Assembly: GCF_910591885.1 (NCBI RefSeq)
Contig: NC_063275.1
Coordinates: forward strand, 1,302,001-1,366,000
Origin: Bombus terrestris
Taxonomy: Eukaryota; Arthropoda; Insecta; Hymenoptera; Apidae
DNA length: 64,000 nucleotides
Direction: 5' to 3'
Shown piece by piece: positions 12,923 to 24,422 of the stretch (position 1 is the first letter of the stretch; each line of letters begins with the position of its first letter). Below the pieces are notes generated by a model, which did no database searches, was not told the origin of the DNA, and worked only from the letters and a program-made list of their open reading frames with translations. The position numbers and the translations under genes were made by a program.

Positions 12923-15455
12923 CAATTTCAAACAATTTAAACAGTGTATGGGAACAATTTAAGAACACAGCGGAAGATAACAAAATAAATATCGTGTGCG
13001 TTTGAATTTCTCATAAATATTTAAAGATCAGCGGTCTAATAATCACGTAGCAAAAGCTTGCGTTTCCCCTTTTCGATGATATTTAAAAGTTGGAGAAGTT
13101 CAAACGTTCCGATGAACCATGGGGTGAAAAGTAAGAGAATGTTGTGAAAAAAGCGCGATAAAAGTAGGAAATCTGGAGCGAACCCTTTACGAAGGTTGAG
13201 TTCGGTTTGGAGACAATCATTTCGAACTCGTTCCGTACACCTGTGCTTGGTACATCTCGGTGCGGACCAGTTTCTTCCCTTCGTATTTATACGGGATCGT
13301 AAAACGAAATGGTTTGAGAGAATTTAACGAATTCCGGAATTCTTATATTTCGTTTTATTACACCATTTAGCAGCACACTGGTAATGGTGTCTTTAGGGCT
13401 GGGTTAAAGTTATATCCCCGCGTTTTTCGTAGCCTTCTGTCCCTTTATCGCCATTACTTGATAGACCGGATTAATTTGGGGATTGAACTACAACGTTCGC
13501 GTAAAAAACGAATAAAAATATACGTACAAGTTTTATTGGTCGGCTATCTCCGCCATTATAGACAGACGAGATTGTAAGAAAATTTCGAATGGAAGTAAAA
13601 GAAATATATCGAAATAATTGTCAAATTCATCGATGTAAAATGACACGACAACGCGGAACTCAGCTACATCTTCCGCAAATTCCTACTTTCGCGAGCCTCG
13701 GTATTTTTCGATATCGAAACGCGACAATTGTGTCACGTAAACTTGAGACTTCGATTATAAAAGAAAAGAAGGTTGAGCCGTAACCCAATTATCAACTTTA
13801 TTTTGTCGAACTTTATTATAAGTACAATGATTACAATGATTTTACAGAGGTAGAATGATACTGAATCAGGGAAAGACTGAACAAGAACTGCTCGAGCTGG
13901 CTAAAAACTCAGCTTATATGCGTTTTGGTTTGGGGATGTTGGAGGGCTACGTACCTCTACGTAACACACATGCATCTTCGATGGAGACGATGTAAAAGCG
14001 TGCTTTCATTTTTGGCATATCAAAGGCTATGTGCTTGAACGTAATCGAACCAGAGCAAGAGTTATGTTAGAAGAATTATTATATCGTCGTAGACGTAGAA
14101 TACCGAACACAGAATCAAGCAGAGAACGCACAAGAACCACGATACATCGATGTCGATTCGCTTTTGAAATTTCTATTCCAGACGCTATTCGCAATTGAAT
14201 TTAAATTCGCTCTGTTTTATCTCGTCGTGAGTTTTTCCTCGAGAAAATGTTTTCGTAGAAAAAGCAAGTAAGAAACGATTTTGTAACTTTGGTTACGACT
14301 TCCTACTCGTTCGTATACACTTTAAAAAGAAAAATGCGATTTTTAAGCTACACTGTTCGGTAAGTTTCAAACGCCTATGCTTCTTACGTTAAACTTTTCG
14401 CCTTCTGACGAAATATCTACAACTTGTGTCTACTGAAACGATCGCCAGAGATTATAGATGATAGAACCATTGATTCAATGTTGATTCAACTTTCGACAAA
14501 CTGTACCGTACGATAAATCGAACTGTTAGATAGCCATGAAACGCGTGAGCTATAAAACGAAGAGTTAGGCAAAGCCTGGATATCCTATATCAACGAAAGA
14601 TGATCGCGTTTAGGCATGATCAACGTAGTCGTGGATTTCAAAGATTTCACTGGCAAATTGTAGGACTTCCGGCGAATTCGGTAAAGCATAATCGAGGCTG
14701 GCGGTTTCGGTGATCCTGGAAACTAACGACTGGTCACGTTCCGCATCGGCGAATATACAAGCGTACTGGCCAGGACAAATACAATGGATTATAGCAACTG
14801 ATATTGAAATAAACATTTAGCCACGCGATTTCCATCATTCCATCTCGATCTAAGATTCTACTCGATATTGTTTTCTAGAAACGAAGCTGAAGAAACGTAA
14901 CTCGAGTAATTTACGAGCAAAGCGCTAATTGAAACAAGGGACGATGTAAATCTCCATTTAAAAAGATATAACGATAATTCTCGGCGACAAACTATGGAAG
15001 TCGTTCGCGTGGAACCAATGGAAAGTCCGAGTCAATTAGATAACACGGTGTAAGTAATTAATTCCGAAGAGGAAACTGGCCGGGATCTTTATCAAACTTC
15101 TCGGAAACGAATGGAAGAAGCTCGGCGAGAATCGGGGACGGTTCGATGGAATCGGAGCGACCCGAGTTCGATTAAAATCTCTTCTGAGCAAAAATTCAAC
15201 AACCATTAGCCGGCAAATTGTTTCGTGCTGCGACCGTGCAACGAATAAGGTTTTCCGAGAGAATATCAAAGAAATCCTTCTTTCAATCTAATTAACCGAT
15301 GCTTTTGTTAATCAACAGCGTTGCAGCGCTTCTCTTCTGTTCGCTCGAAATATGCCACGACGTGATATATCGATCGCGCTTTAATAATTTTAATCGCATC
15401 AGCTTCGTCGCTGGCAACACGATACGATGCAATTTTCAATTTCGAGAAAAATTGA
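12923..15455. other. Non-coding, nothing recognised
   Basis: AT-rich sequence with only short open frames and no recognisable family. Confidence 0.55.
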
Positions 15456-15670
15456 CTTGATTGTCCGAAAAGTTTCTTTCGTTTCATAATGAGATGATAG
15501 GTGAACAACAATTTCTGTTTTATATTATTTTATTGAATTAGGTGTGATTCATTTCGTTATATCTCTATTATTACGTTCGTGCATAATTCAATAAACTAAT
15601 ATAAAAGAAAAAACATCTTGCATTTATTATTTCCTTAAAAAACGAAAGAAACTTTTCGGACAACCTAATA
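15456..15670. mobile_element. Mariner-like MITE, TTAGGTTGTCCG family (copy 1)
   Basis: The left end is damaged (CTTGATTGTCCGAAAAGT against the family TTAGGTTGTCCGAAAAGT). The right end reads CTTTTCGGACAACCTAA followed by TA. The terminal repeats are about 28 bp and the interior holds TTTTATATTATTTTAT as in the other copies. At about 213 bp it has no room for a transposase. The family is distinct from the foldback MITEs. Confidence 0.85.
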
Positions 15671-17091
15671 GAACAGCATAAGAATTGCCACAGTTGTAGA
15701 AATTGAATATTTACGTATAGCGATAGATGAGATCGATCGAAGCGAGAGGAACCTGTGCACAGAATCAGAGATTTGGCATGAATTTTTTAAGCGGTTGATC
15801 GAGATTCGAACGATAGACCTGCGAGCAAGAAGTGGGATTATAGTCTTTAAATCGATGTATGGCTATCGGAGTAACCTACTACGTTTCGACTGAACGTGAT
15901 CGGATATGTTCTGCACAGTTCTCTTTCAAGCGATTGCAAGAGCGAATCACATTCGACAAAATTATTAGACGTTGCCTGAATATTCGAAGAATTTTATCGC
16001 AATCTCAAATATCGCGGTAGCGTTGGATGATATCGGTCGAGCCTCGAAGAATACACAGCTACTCAAAATTCGAGGAAATTGATCAGAGTCACGTAAAAAT
16101 TGACAAACAATACCCGAGAAACCCAGCTACGATTAAAACTCAAAAATCTAGTTGGCATCATCCAGGATGTAAGAGACACAGACAAGAATCGCTAGATCGC
16201 TGAAACTCCGAAAAAGATTGAAGCGAGTCAGTTAAAAATTAGCGTCGCGTAGAACTAAAAAGTTTTCTCCCAAAGTCACTACTGTCATTTTATAGCTTTG
16301 CCTACTTTACCTAATTCGACTTGTCAACCGACTCTCAACAAGACTCGTCAACTTCGAGCTTTGAAAACCTATTGAACTTGTCTATGATTTCACGCGTTTT
16401 AATAAACATACAAATATATTCAAAGTCGCTTAAACATACACATACATTGTTTTACTTTTGCCAAGCAAAGGAACGTGGACACCTGTGTGAAAAGTGTCGT
16501 CGGTATTCTTTGTGGCGAATGGGGTGCTAAGTATGGAAAGATTAAAGGCAGAGCAGCAGCTGTTATGGCGCTCGAGGGAATGGGATTGGGTAGGCTGGAG
16601 AGGATCGTGGAACGAGAGAAAAAAGGAGTACACGAAGAAAAATTGGCTGCAGGTAACGGGATTAAGAGTGCTACTGTACACCCGTTGCGGGATCATCCCG
16701 CAAGAAACTTTGCACTTGGCAACTTTTAATGCCCCGCCGCAAAATCCTATCCCGGCCTGCTGCCCCTTCTGTCTCTCTTTTAGCGTTTCGCCGCTGCTCG
16801 CTTTCTTTACGCATACTTGCTGGCCTGTACAGGGGCTTAGATAGAAACGATTCTGCCAGCAAACTTTACACGTCGAGAGCAACTTGATCCTCTACCTTGG
16901 CCAAGCGGAAGGAATATTTTTTGCGCGTCGATGCGTCTTGCTCTTCCTATCGACTTAACCGTTCGTGATTCTTCAAGTATCATACTTGGTAAATTCTTTT
17001 AGGATTCTACCAAGAGACGATGCATTTCTCAGACGCGGCTTCTTAATACGAAATATGCTTTCTGAAGACGATTGAAGATTACACGAAAATA
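15671..17091. other. Non-coding stretch; weak open frames at 16.4-16.9 kb
   Basis: No gene recognised. At 16430-16882 several frames on both strands are open (150 codons minus; 116 and 84 codons plus). One plus frame ends near a CTGCAG-GTAACG that could be a splice donor, but I recognise no domain. A sequence on the minus strand near 15.79-15.88 kb has a TTCGAATC motif reminiscent of a tRNA B box but does not fold as a tRNA. Confidence 0.5.
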
Positions 17092-17309
17092 TATTAGGTC
17101 GTCCGAAAAGTTTCTTTCGTTTTATAAGGAAATAATGAACGCGCAACATTTTCCGTTTTATATTATTTTATCGAATTACGTATGATCTATTTTGTTCTAT
17201 CAAAATAAAGATCACAACGTTCGACAGATTAGGTTTCATGTTTGTATAAAGATGCGTCGTTGTAAAAGACGCGTCTGTAAAAGAAAAACACTTTCCGGAC
17301 AATCTAATA
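17092..17309. mobile_element. Mariner-like MITE, TTAGGTTGTCCG family (copy 2)
   Basis: TA-flanked element of 214 bp (17094-17307). The left end is TTAGGTCGTCCGAAAAGTTT and the right end CACTTTCCGGACAATCTAA, inverted to each other with a few changes. The interior shares TTTTATATTATTTTATCGAA and a GGTTTCATGTTTGTAT block with the other copies. Non-coding. Confidence 0.9.
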
Positions 17310-17450
17310 TATATGGTAAGCGTAATATAATTTTGATGATTTTCTGATTTTGTTGTTACTTATCGATTAAAACGATGTACTTTAATATAATGTGGTTGAA
17401 TATTGCCATAATTATTATTGCCATAATAAAATTGAGAGATTGTTGAGATA

Positions 17451-17762
17451 TGGCTTGGCAACTGAGTGATTGCGTATTTTAAATAAGAAGGAAAATTCAA
17501 CATTTTTGTTTAAAAATATAACTTTATTCAATTAGGTATTGTCCGTTTTTGTCGATGATCTTTTGACATCTTCTAAAATTTCTGATTTTTTGCCAGCAAA
17601 GAACTGAATTAAATGTGATTTTACATCATCAGCGTCATTAAAAATTTTACCATTTAAGGATCTCTGTATGGAACGAATTAAATGGTAGTCTGAAGGTGCA
17701 AGGTCAGGGCTATATGGTGGACGTGACAACACATCCCAACATAGTTCCAATAATTTTTTTTA
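17451..17762 (-). pseudogene. Mariner transposase remnant with one terminal repeat
   Basis: On the minus strand, 17532-17750 encodes a fragment with the motif PPYSPDLAPSDYHL, the region around the third catalytic aspartate of mariner-type (DD34D) transposases, followed by RSIQRSLNGK and an FFAGKKSE segment typical of the C-terminal part. The usual C-terminal tail is also present (DKNGQYLIE then a stop at 17524-17526) but in another frame, with a short deletion at the junction near 17555-17575. The N-terminal two thirds, with the DNA-binding domain and the first two catalytic aspartates, are missing; similarity stops near 17760. The element end at 17451 reads TTGGCAACTGAGTGATTGCG, the same terminal repeat as the 81-bp foldback MITEs, so this is a relic of their autonomous relative. 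It cannot make an active enzyme. Confidence 0.9.
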
Positions 17763-18574
17763 GTAATTTTTTAGCATAAGAAATGTCTAAGTGTACATTA
17801 AAAATACATAATTAAAAAACGTATTTATAAAAAATGTAGGTAACGAGAGCTTCATTAACTTCATCGCGATTCGCGAAATTTTAATTTTCCCATCACGAAG
17901 TGCTTCTTTGTTTCGATTAAAAACGGTCGTACAAGTTGGAATTTATTCGGTGCTTTCTCGGTTGCGCTTGTAATATCGCAGTTCATAAAGAAGCCAGATT
18001 CATGACGGTGATCAGACCACAAGCGGTACAAGGCGATGTAGAGGCGAAAAAGACCCGGCCACTTGAACGCGGTGGAAACTTTACGCCACGCGTGTCCATG
18101 ATCCATTTCACGCAAACAAGTCGCTGGGAAGTGAAAAGTTCAACTTTCACGCGCGTTTATAATCCAAATGTATTTACGTTTTATTATGTTTTTATCTAAT
18201 AAAAAATAAGAAAACAAAATGGCACGTGTGCAGAATAATACGAACTGTTTACTTAACTCGTTTAACAAACCTGACCAATGTAACCGAATGATCAGATATC
18301 TTTGAACAACGATCGAATATTTCGCATGGCCTTTAATCTATCAACAATTTGTATAAAATTCTATAGAAATAAGTAAATTCTACAGAATTCAAACTATCCG
18401 TCAACCAATATATTTAATTTTACTTTGGTTTACCGGTACCAATTTTATCGAATAGATTAGATCACGAAAGAAGAATGGTAATTTAGGACATAGAAAACCG
18501 ATTCTCGATTTTCCATGTAAAATTTGTAGTAAATTGTTGTAGTAAATTGTAGTAATTGTTATTGTATATAACCT
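17763..18574. other. Non-coding, nothing recognised
   Basis: AT-rich sequence with no recognisable gene or repeat. Confidence 0.5.
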
Positions 18575-18868
18575 AGTATCTTTGCTACAATTAGTTTATT
18601 TGCAATAAATGGATTAAACAGATGATTAAACAGGAAACGATGGTTGTTTAACGTGAACTAATCACAATAACGTATTATAATTAAGACAACTAGATAGTTA
18701 ATTTTCAACTCTTTTCATCACGGATCCAGCGCTCTCTCGACAATGCAATTCGTACTCTCTGACTTCTCAATTCACAATGAATGTTAATTCGTTTATCTCC
18801 CTTAGCAACCTCTTGTCTTTTGTCTTGACCCCACCACGCATATGTCTCGCAACCGCTTGTTTGTAATT
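18575..18868. repeat. LTR-like dispersed repeat (uninterrupted 3' part)
   Basis: The segment from ATCTTTGCTACAATTAG to CGCAACCGCTTGTTTGTAAT matches 37853-38048 plus 38466-38612, that is, the repeat near 38 kb with its nested insertion removed. Landmarks are AATAAATGGATTAAACAG, CATGAACTAATCACAATAAC (GTGAACTAATCACAATAAC here) and CTCTGACTTCTCAATTCACA. A looser relative is at 22968-23304. It has no coding capacity. LTR identity is inferred from length and company, since ends and target duplications are unclear. Confidence 0.6.
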
Positions 18869-20897
18869 TAAATTATTCGCAAAATAAACTCGATTTTCCA
18901 GAATCAATCGTCTTATTTATCCAAAGGATTTACGTTATTACATATGTATATATATATATATAGCATAAACTTAATTTCGTACGTTTACCTAAACTTATAA
19001 CATAGCATTATGTATTTAAACTAATATTTTACGATCGTATCTACGTTTATATACTAAAAATGACACAGACTGGTATTGCTTATCTAGTTGTAAACAATTT
19101 CTCTAAAAATTCCTCCCTCACATAACCGCGTACCAAGGAGATCAAACGCAATCTTCAAGACGAAATTTTCTAAGAAATTACGTCGGAACTGCAGACACGA
19201 AACCAAGCTATACCTGTACGGTTTGCCCGTCGGTGCATCTCGTAACTCGCATTAAAGCCGATATCATTATCGTCGTTATCGCGATCCCTGCCATCCAATC
19301 TTGCCGGAGTATCGTTTCCGTGGCGGTCGCCAGGCCACCCTCCGGTTCCCAGGGGACGATAACGCAAGGCCGCCTCGATGTTCGTAAATTCCAACGTACA
19401 AATCCTCGGCAACAATCTCGTATTCGGAGTTTCTTGCCACGGTATAACGCAGCGGCGTGGTATAAAATGTAAATGCCAGGAATGAAAGAGGCGGCGTCGT
19501 GCAACCAACCACCACCGTCACAACCGCCTCCGGCGTCCACCGTTGTATTAAACATTTATTCGCGTTTGTCCCGGCATTAGCGCGCCATACAGGCTGTCCC
19601 AGCGATCGTAGAACAATCAGCAACAGCATAACGCCGCGTTACAACAATACGAGAAACAAGTCGAAGATATTTCAAATAAACTCCTCTCATACGATGTTTC
19701 GTTAACGTGAAAGTGGAATTTGTCAACGTGTCGAGTATACTTGAAACTGGTTGAAGATAAGTCGACCCTCGAGGAAGCGACAACTTTCACGAAACGCAAA
19801 AAGAAAAGAAAAAGAACACGCGAACACGCAACGCATAACACAATTGATCCTGAACAACGAAAAGCGTGACATCGATCGACGACCGTGTGAAACCTTAAAA
19901 TCTAAAATACGTTCAAACTTCACATGTTTTCTTGAAAACGAAGCCATAAACGGGAAAATCGTAATATACATTTTTGTTCATTTTCCCATACAGAAACGGA
20001 GAACCATCTCCTGTCGATGGTTTATTCGTGGCCAGTACTCGCAATTGGAATATTATTTTATATTTCCGATTTACTTTTCCATGTAGAATCTCCACCTTCT
20101 CGATCGCATTGTAATTACCGTTCACGATCCACATTCGGCCAACGAGGATGCACCGTGGTTCGCGAGCAAGGGGAACATCGCGAGGAGACGTGGCGTTTCG
20201 CGAAATAAATTCGCGACGATCGCGTACCCACCGGATATCGGCCGTATTTCATCCAGGTAGACCATCCTAATGCACGGTATAGAGCGTTCTCTCCGGATAA
20301 AGGAACCGCGAAAACGTTTCCCCGTGGGTATTAGCGTCATCCCTTTGCCGAAGATTGATGGAGCCATCCTGACAAGATTCTTCTTCCTTCGCCTGCCTCC
20401 CTTTCTCCGCGCCTCTAAGTACCACCATATCCCTCTCTAAGTATCGTTCCAAGTGAACTGCATAAAAAAGATCGGCCTTCCTGTCTCGACCCTGTACGCC
20501 ACACCCTTCCGCGTCTCGTAAATGATTATAAGTCATGTCGATGTTTATCACGCGACCACCTAGCATCGAGAGAAAAAAAAAGGAAACGGTGGTAGGAAGC
20601 ACGCTTCTGCTGTTTTCCTTATTTTTCTTCTTTCGTGCAGAGCCATTCAGAGAGGAACAGTTAGAGAAACAGTTTTTGAGGGATGCAGCAGGAGGTTGGT
20701 AAACTTGAATCCTAAGAATGTACAAGTAATTGGTTAATTACAGTTTCTTAGCATTTCTTCTTAATTCTGATGGCAGAGCACATACTGACTAAACGTGTGA
20801 TTTTTCAGAAATTCAGAGATTAGTTTCGATGGAATGTGCTCCCTCTGCAACGTATATTTCAAACTGATAGAATTTCTATAGTTTCATAGCACCAAAA
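18869..20897. other. Non-coding stretch with a (TA)n run and a GC-rich island
   Basis: A (TA)n run lies at about 18943-18962. The part 19180-19640 is GC-richer than its surroundings and keeps several frames open on both strands; it includes TATAAAA at 19461-19467. A pyrimidine tract ending in GTGCAG at 20640 is a strong-looking splice acceptor, but the sequence after it is open only briefly. No gene is recognised. Confidence 0.5.
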
Positions 20898-20982
20898 TAT
20901 TGGGTTGGCAACTAAGTGATTGCGGATTTTCTCATTAGATGGTATGGACAAAATCTGCAATCACTTAGTTACCAAACCAATA
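20898..20982. mobile_element. Foldback MITE, mariner-derived (copy 4)
   Basis: TA-flanked 81-bp element (20900-20980). It starts TTGGGTTGGCAACTAAGTGA and ends TCACTTAGTTACCAAACCAA. It is nearly identical to the copy at 34898, including the AGATGGTAT centre, so both are among the younger copies. Confidence 0.92.
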
Positions 20983-21989
20983 CATTGAGACAAATGAAAC
21001 GGCAATCGCCAACGAACATGAAGAATATTTGTACGCCAAATATCGTAAGAATCGCGAGGATTTTTAGAGTTCCACAAGAGGATGTGTATTTTTAGTCTTA
21101 TCTTTAGAAAGTAAATCCATTCAGCTATAATTTACTTTATACATAACAGTGACGAAGACTATCATTGGTTAGCACGTTGCACGTGCCTCGAATCGAGTTA
21201 CTCGAACACTCGACTACGATGCGTTTCGAGTTTCGCAATTTCGCATGCACGGGAACGTCGAAAAAGAGAAACGAGGAGAGAACGATAGCGTCGACGGTTG
21301 GACTTCTAGCAAACATACCAGGTTTCTCTGGTGCGCTTTTTTTCGGCCGCGCGCTTGACGACTTTATAAAAAATTGAATTTATGAAAGCGTTGCGTGGGC
21401 GTCCAGCACCGCCAGAAAAATTTATAATTTGTTTGATCAAGTTCGCGCATCGGCCCGACCGTTTGGTACAATGTTTCCTCCTGGGATAATATGGATTCCG
21501 TTTCCATGGAGCCATCGCGAAATAACGTTGCTCGTTCGGCGTACTCGTAACTCGCCAAAGTATTCCGTCACTTATCGTAGGAAACTTTTACGAATATATT
21601 ACGAAACCTTTTGAAATTTCGCTAACACTGTAACAATACACGGCTAGCATAATTACAAAATTACAAAACAAATCCGAAATAAAAGATATTTAACGTAAAT
21701 GTACATTTCATAAATGGTACAAAAATATTTTGCGGTAACACGAATGATCTAAATAAATAAATAAATATATAAATTGAAGTCGAAAATAATCTAGATAGAA
21801 TCTTGTTAAATATATCCAGGCTTATTAACATGTTCGATACTGCATCTTAACAAATTATTAAACGATAGATGCGCTTGTCTTTAACGACAAAAGTCAGGAA
21901 AATATGTTCCCGATAATGTATCGATATGTATCGATAATTGATAGGAAATATTTTTCTCGCAGCAATAAGAAAATTCAGACTCGGGACGA
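20983..21989. other. Non-coding stretch, no gene recognised
   Basis: AT-rich sequence with short open frames only. It includes a tandem pair of TATCGATA motifs at 21919-21936, listed separately. Confidence 0.5.
21919..21936. promoter_or_regulatory. Tandem TATCGATA motifs (DRE-like)
   Basis: Two perfect TATCGATA octamers at 21919-21926 and 21929-21936 are separated by TG. In insects this palindrome is the consensus of the DNA replication-related element bound by DREF, common in housekeeping promoters. Here it lies in AT-rich DNA with no recognisable transcription unit next to it, and it sits 54 bases left of a piggyBac-like fragment. A functional role is inference only. Confidence 0.35.
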
Positions 21990-22201
21990 TTGAACTTTGA
22001 CTGCCACGGTTTCTCCTGTGACGACAGATGGTCATTGGTGACCGTTGCGCTTGAACTTTTTACAATTGTAAAAATTGAATGAAAATTGACAAATCTTTTT
22101 AAATATAATCGATAAATAGAAAATACTTTGAAATAAAAAGTGCCCCATTAAACAATTCAACATTTTTATTAAAACTTCAATAAAAATAAAAATGAGAACA
22201 A
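21990..22201. mobile_element. Truncated piggyBac-like MITE, left end only
   Basis: The segment starts TTGAACTTTGACTGCCACGG, a decayed form of the TTAA-CACTTTGACTGCCACG end at 23365, and continues colinear with that element through GAAATAAAAAGT to ATGAGAACAA. It lacks the duplicated CCACG...GGTCATATGTGACC block of the 23.4-kb copy. Similarity stops after 22201 and no right end is present. Confidence 0.75.
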
Positions 22202-22967
22202 TTCATTTAATAGCACATTGACATTATGATGGAAAAATTAGAACAAATATATCATAACATTCGTTTACAATTTCGGCTTTGTTTCTAGCTTTTTCGATGT
22301 AATCGTTACAGTGTGTTAATGAAATTTCGGAATGATTCGTATAACGCGTATAATATATTCATAAAAATTTGGTATAACGGACGTTCAAATACTTTCAACA
22401 TTCTCGTCTATACGCCAATGTGCGTATTTATATGCGATAGCATTCGCGACTAGCTCGTTTCTATAAATATACGAAGATTTCCACGAGTTCGCCGCGCGTA
22501 TTTATGACGCGAACGTAGCTGGGATTCCGAGCGAATCGTCTCGAAAGCGGCAATACTTTCGCCAACCTTTCGTGACAACTCGTGGAAAGTAGATTCGCCG
22601 TCACGCGGGTCTTACTAAATTTTTCTCTCCATCTCTTACGTGCGATTCTTTTAAACCAAACGTGGGAGAAAAATATAGCTGTAATATATTACAAATTTGG
22701 ACCACATGTACGCTGATTTCGTATCAGTCGATTCAAAGTGCCTGTATTGGTTACAATGAAAGAAGAAGAATATCGTAAGACGAATAACATATACGTAAGT
22801 TGCAAATTATGGTTCGCAGTAACGATATTAAAAAAGAAATTGAAAATTATAAATGTAGTATCTTGAATGGGTCTTGGAGTAAGGACAAGTAATGATGTTT
22901 TACTTGATGTTAAGTTTTAGTTTAACAAGCAATACTCAATACAACGAACTGATTACAATATCGTCGT
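22202..22967. other. Non-coding, nothing recognised
   Basis: AT-rich sequence with no recognisable gene or repeat. Confidence 0.5.
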
Positions 22968-23304
22968 ACGTCTTATTATCATACTCGGCTCTCAACTTCC
23001 CGATTCATACTCTCCGGCTCCTCCGCTCACACTCTCTGCGGCTTCTGCACTCACTCTCTCTGACTTCTCAACTAACTCTGTACGACTTCTCAACTAACTC
23101 TGTCTCTAGCATCCCTTTGTCTTTTTTCACCTCACCACCTATGTGTTCCGCAAACACCCGTGGCCAAAGTCACGTAGGCCTTTTCTACGAGACTATTCAC
23201 TTGAAAGGACCGACGACACATTGATGGACCCGACGACGCCTCGGCTCTCGCGACATTGTTTATGGTTCGACCGATATCTTAGGCCTTTTTGTCCACGATA
23301 CTAC
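22968..23304. repeat. LTR-like dispersed repeat (diverged 3' part)
   Basis: It shares CTCTGACTTCTCAA, a TGTCTTTT...CCTCACCAC block, GTTCCGCAA and the terminal GTCCACGATACTACA with the repeat near 38.5-38.65 kb. TGACTTCTCAACTAACTCTG and ACGACTTCTCAACTAACTCTG are a local tandem duplication. The shared right edge at CGATACTACA may be the true end of the element. Confidence 0.5.
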
Positions 23305-23368
23305 ATAAATGTACCTATATATCTCCTTCTTGTAACCTTTTCAATTGTTAGCTACTTTTAATCCTTAA

Positions 23369-24077
23369 CACTTTGACTGCCACGTTGGTCATATGTGACC
23401 CGCCACGGTTTCTCCTGTGACTCCACGGTGGTCATTGGTGACCGAAGCGCTTGAACTTCTTACAATTGTAAAAATTATATGAAAATTGACAGTTAGGACA
23501 TTTTGAATATAACCGATAAATAGAAGATACTTTGAAATAAAAAGTCTCTCACTGAACAATTACACGCTTTTACTAAAACATCAATAAAAAAAAAATGAGA
23601 ACAAATCTTGCATCTAACGATGCACTGTGTTTGCATCCACATCTTTGAGGGCTAATCTACGAATATTATTATAAACACACCTTAGAAAATTATCGTAAAT
23701 GCTGCTTTATAATCATACAATTGAAGTTAGAAATGTGCACATACCTTGCTATTATATATAGAATGAGCAAATACTGTTTACTAATATCTTCTACACGTTT
23801 CAACAATATATTCTGCACGTTTTGCTTGCGACGAAATAACGAATGTTAATGGTTTGTTGAAATAAACGAAGCCTTGTTATAATGTGTCGCTATCGACTGT
23901 TAGCAAGACGCCACGGTGGTCACCCGTGACCACCAATAAGAAGAACGGTCCATTGTGGAAGAATGTTGTCTTACATCATCGATTTATTATTATTTGGCCA
24001 TTAAATGCTTTGAATAATAAAAATACTCCCTTGGCGTCCTGAGTGAAACATGTGATTTCATCGTGACAGTCAAAGTG
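23369..24077. mobile_element. piggyBac-like MITE, 709 bp, TTAA-flanked
   Basis: TTAA at 23365-23368 and at 24078-24081 flank inverted ends CACTTTGACTGCCACG and CGTGACAGTCAAAGTG (15 of 16 complementary). TTAA target duplication and short C-starting inverted ends are the hallmark of piggyBac-type elements. Subterminal GGTCATNNGTGACC-like palindromes occur twice near the left end and once (GGTCACCCGTGACC) on the right, possibly transposase-binding sites. The interior has no transposase frame. A truncated copy lies at 21990. Confidence 0.9.
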
Positions 24078-24081
24078 TTAA

Positions 24082-24418
24082 CACTTTACTGACCGTTAGC
24101 GATTCAACAGCATACGCTCGTCCAACCGGCATCTCGAGCGCAGATTCTCCCTGGCGCCGGCTCTGTTTCGGTTTAGACTATCCAATACCATTCTTTTCGT
24201 TCATCGCGAACGGTAAGTTTTTCAAATTGGTATAAAACTGCGGGAGCTTACAAAGCAACGCAACTGATACAACTGAGCAAAGTACCTTAGTACTAAATAA
24301 CAAATTACTGCTCAAATAATGAGAAAGATTGTCGGCGACAAAAAGCTGACTAATAGACTATCGGTCGGTAGGCGTCGGCGACGAAAAATCGATTAATCGG
24401 CTATCGGTCGTTAAGGTG
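24082..24418. mobile_element. Second piggyBac-like MITE, 337 bp, sharing a TTAA with its neighbour
   Basis: TTAA at 24078-24081 and 24419-24422 flank inverted ends CACTTTACTGACCGTTAGC and, read inward from the right, CACCTTAACGACCGATAGC (15 of 19 identical). It is unrelated to the left neighbour beyond the first bases. Two 43-bp direct repeats (24331-24373 and 24374-24416) make up the right end, each starting GTCGGCGAC. TATAAAA at 24231-24237 may be a leftover of the parental transposase promoter. There is no coding capacity. Confidence 0.85.
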
Positions 24419-24422
24419 TTAA

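Noticed and set aside
15785..15885. tRNA-like sequence on the minus strand (TTCGAATC, possible D-arm)
   Set aside because: The acceptor stem pairs poorly and no regular anticodon arm or T stem fits; at best an ancient remnant.
20641..20695. Open segment after a strong pyrimidine-GTGCAG acceptor
   Set aside because: Only a poor donor follows and the frame closes quickly.
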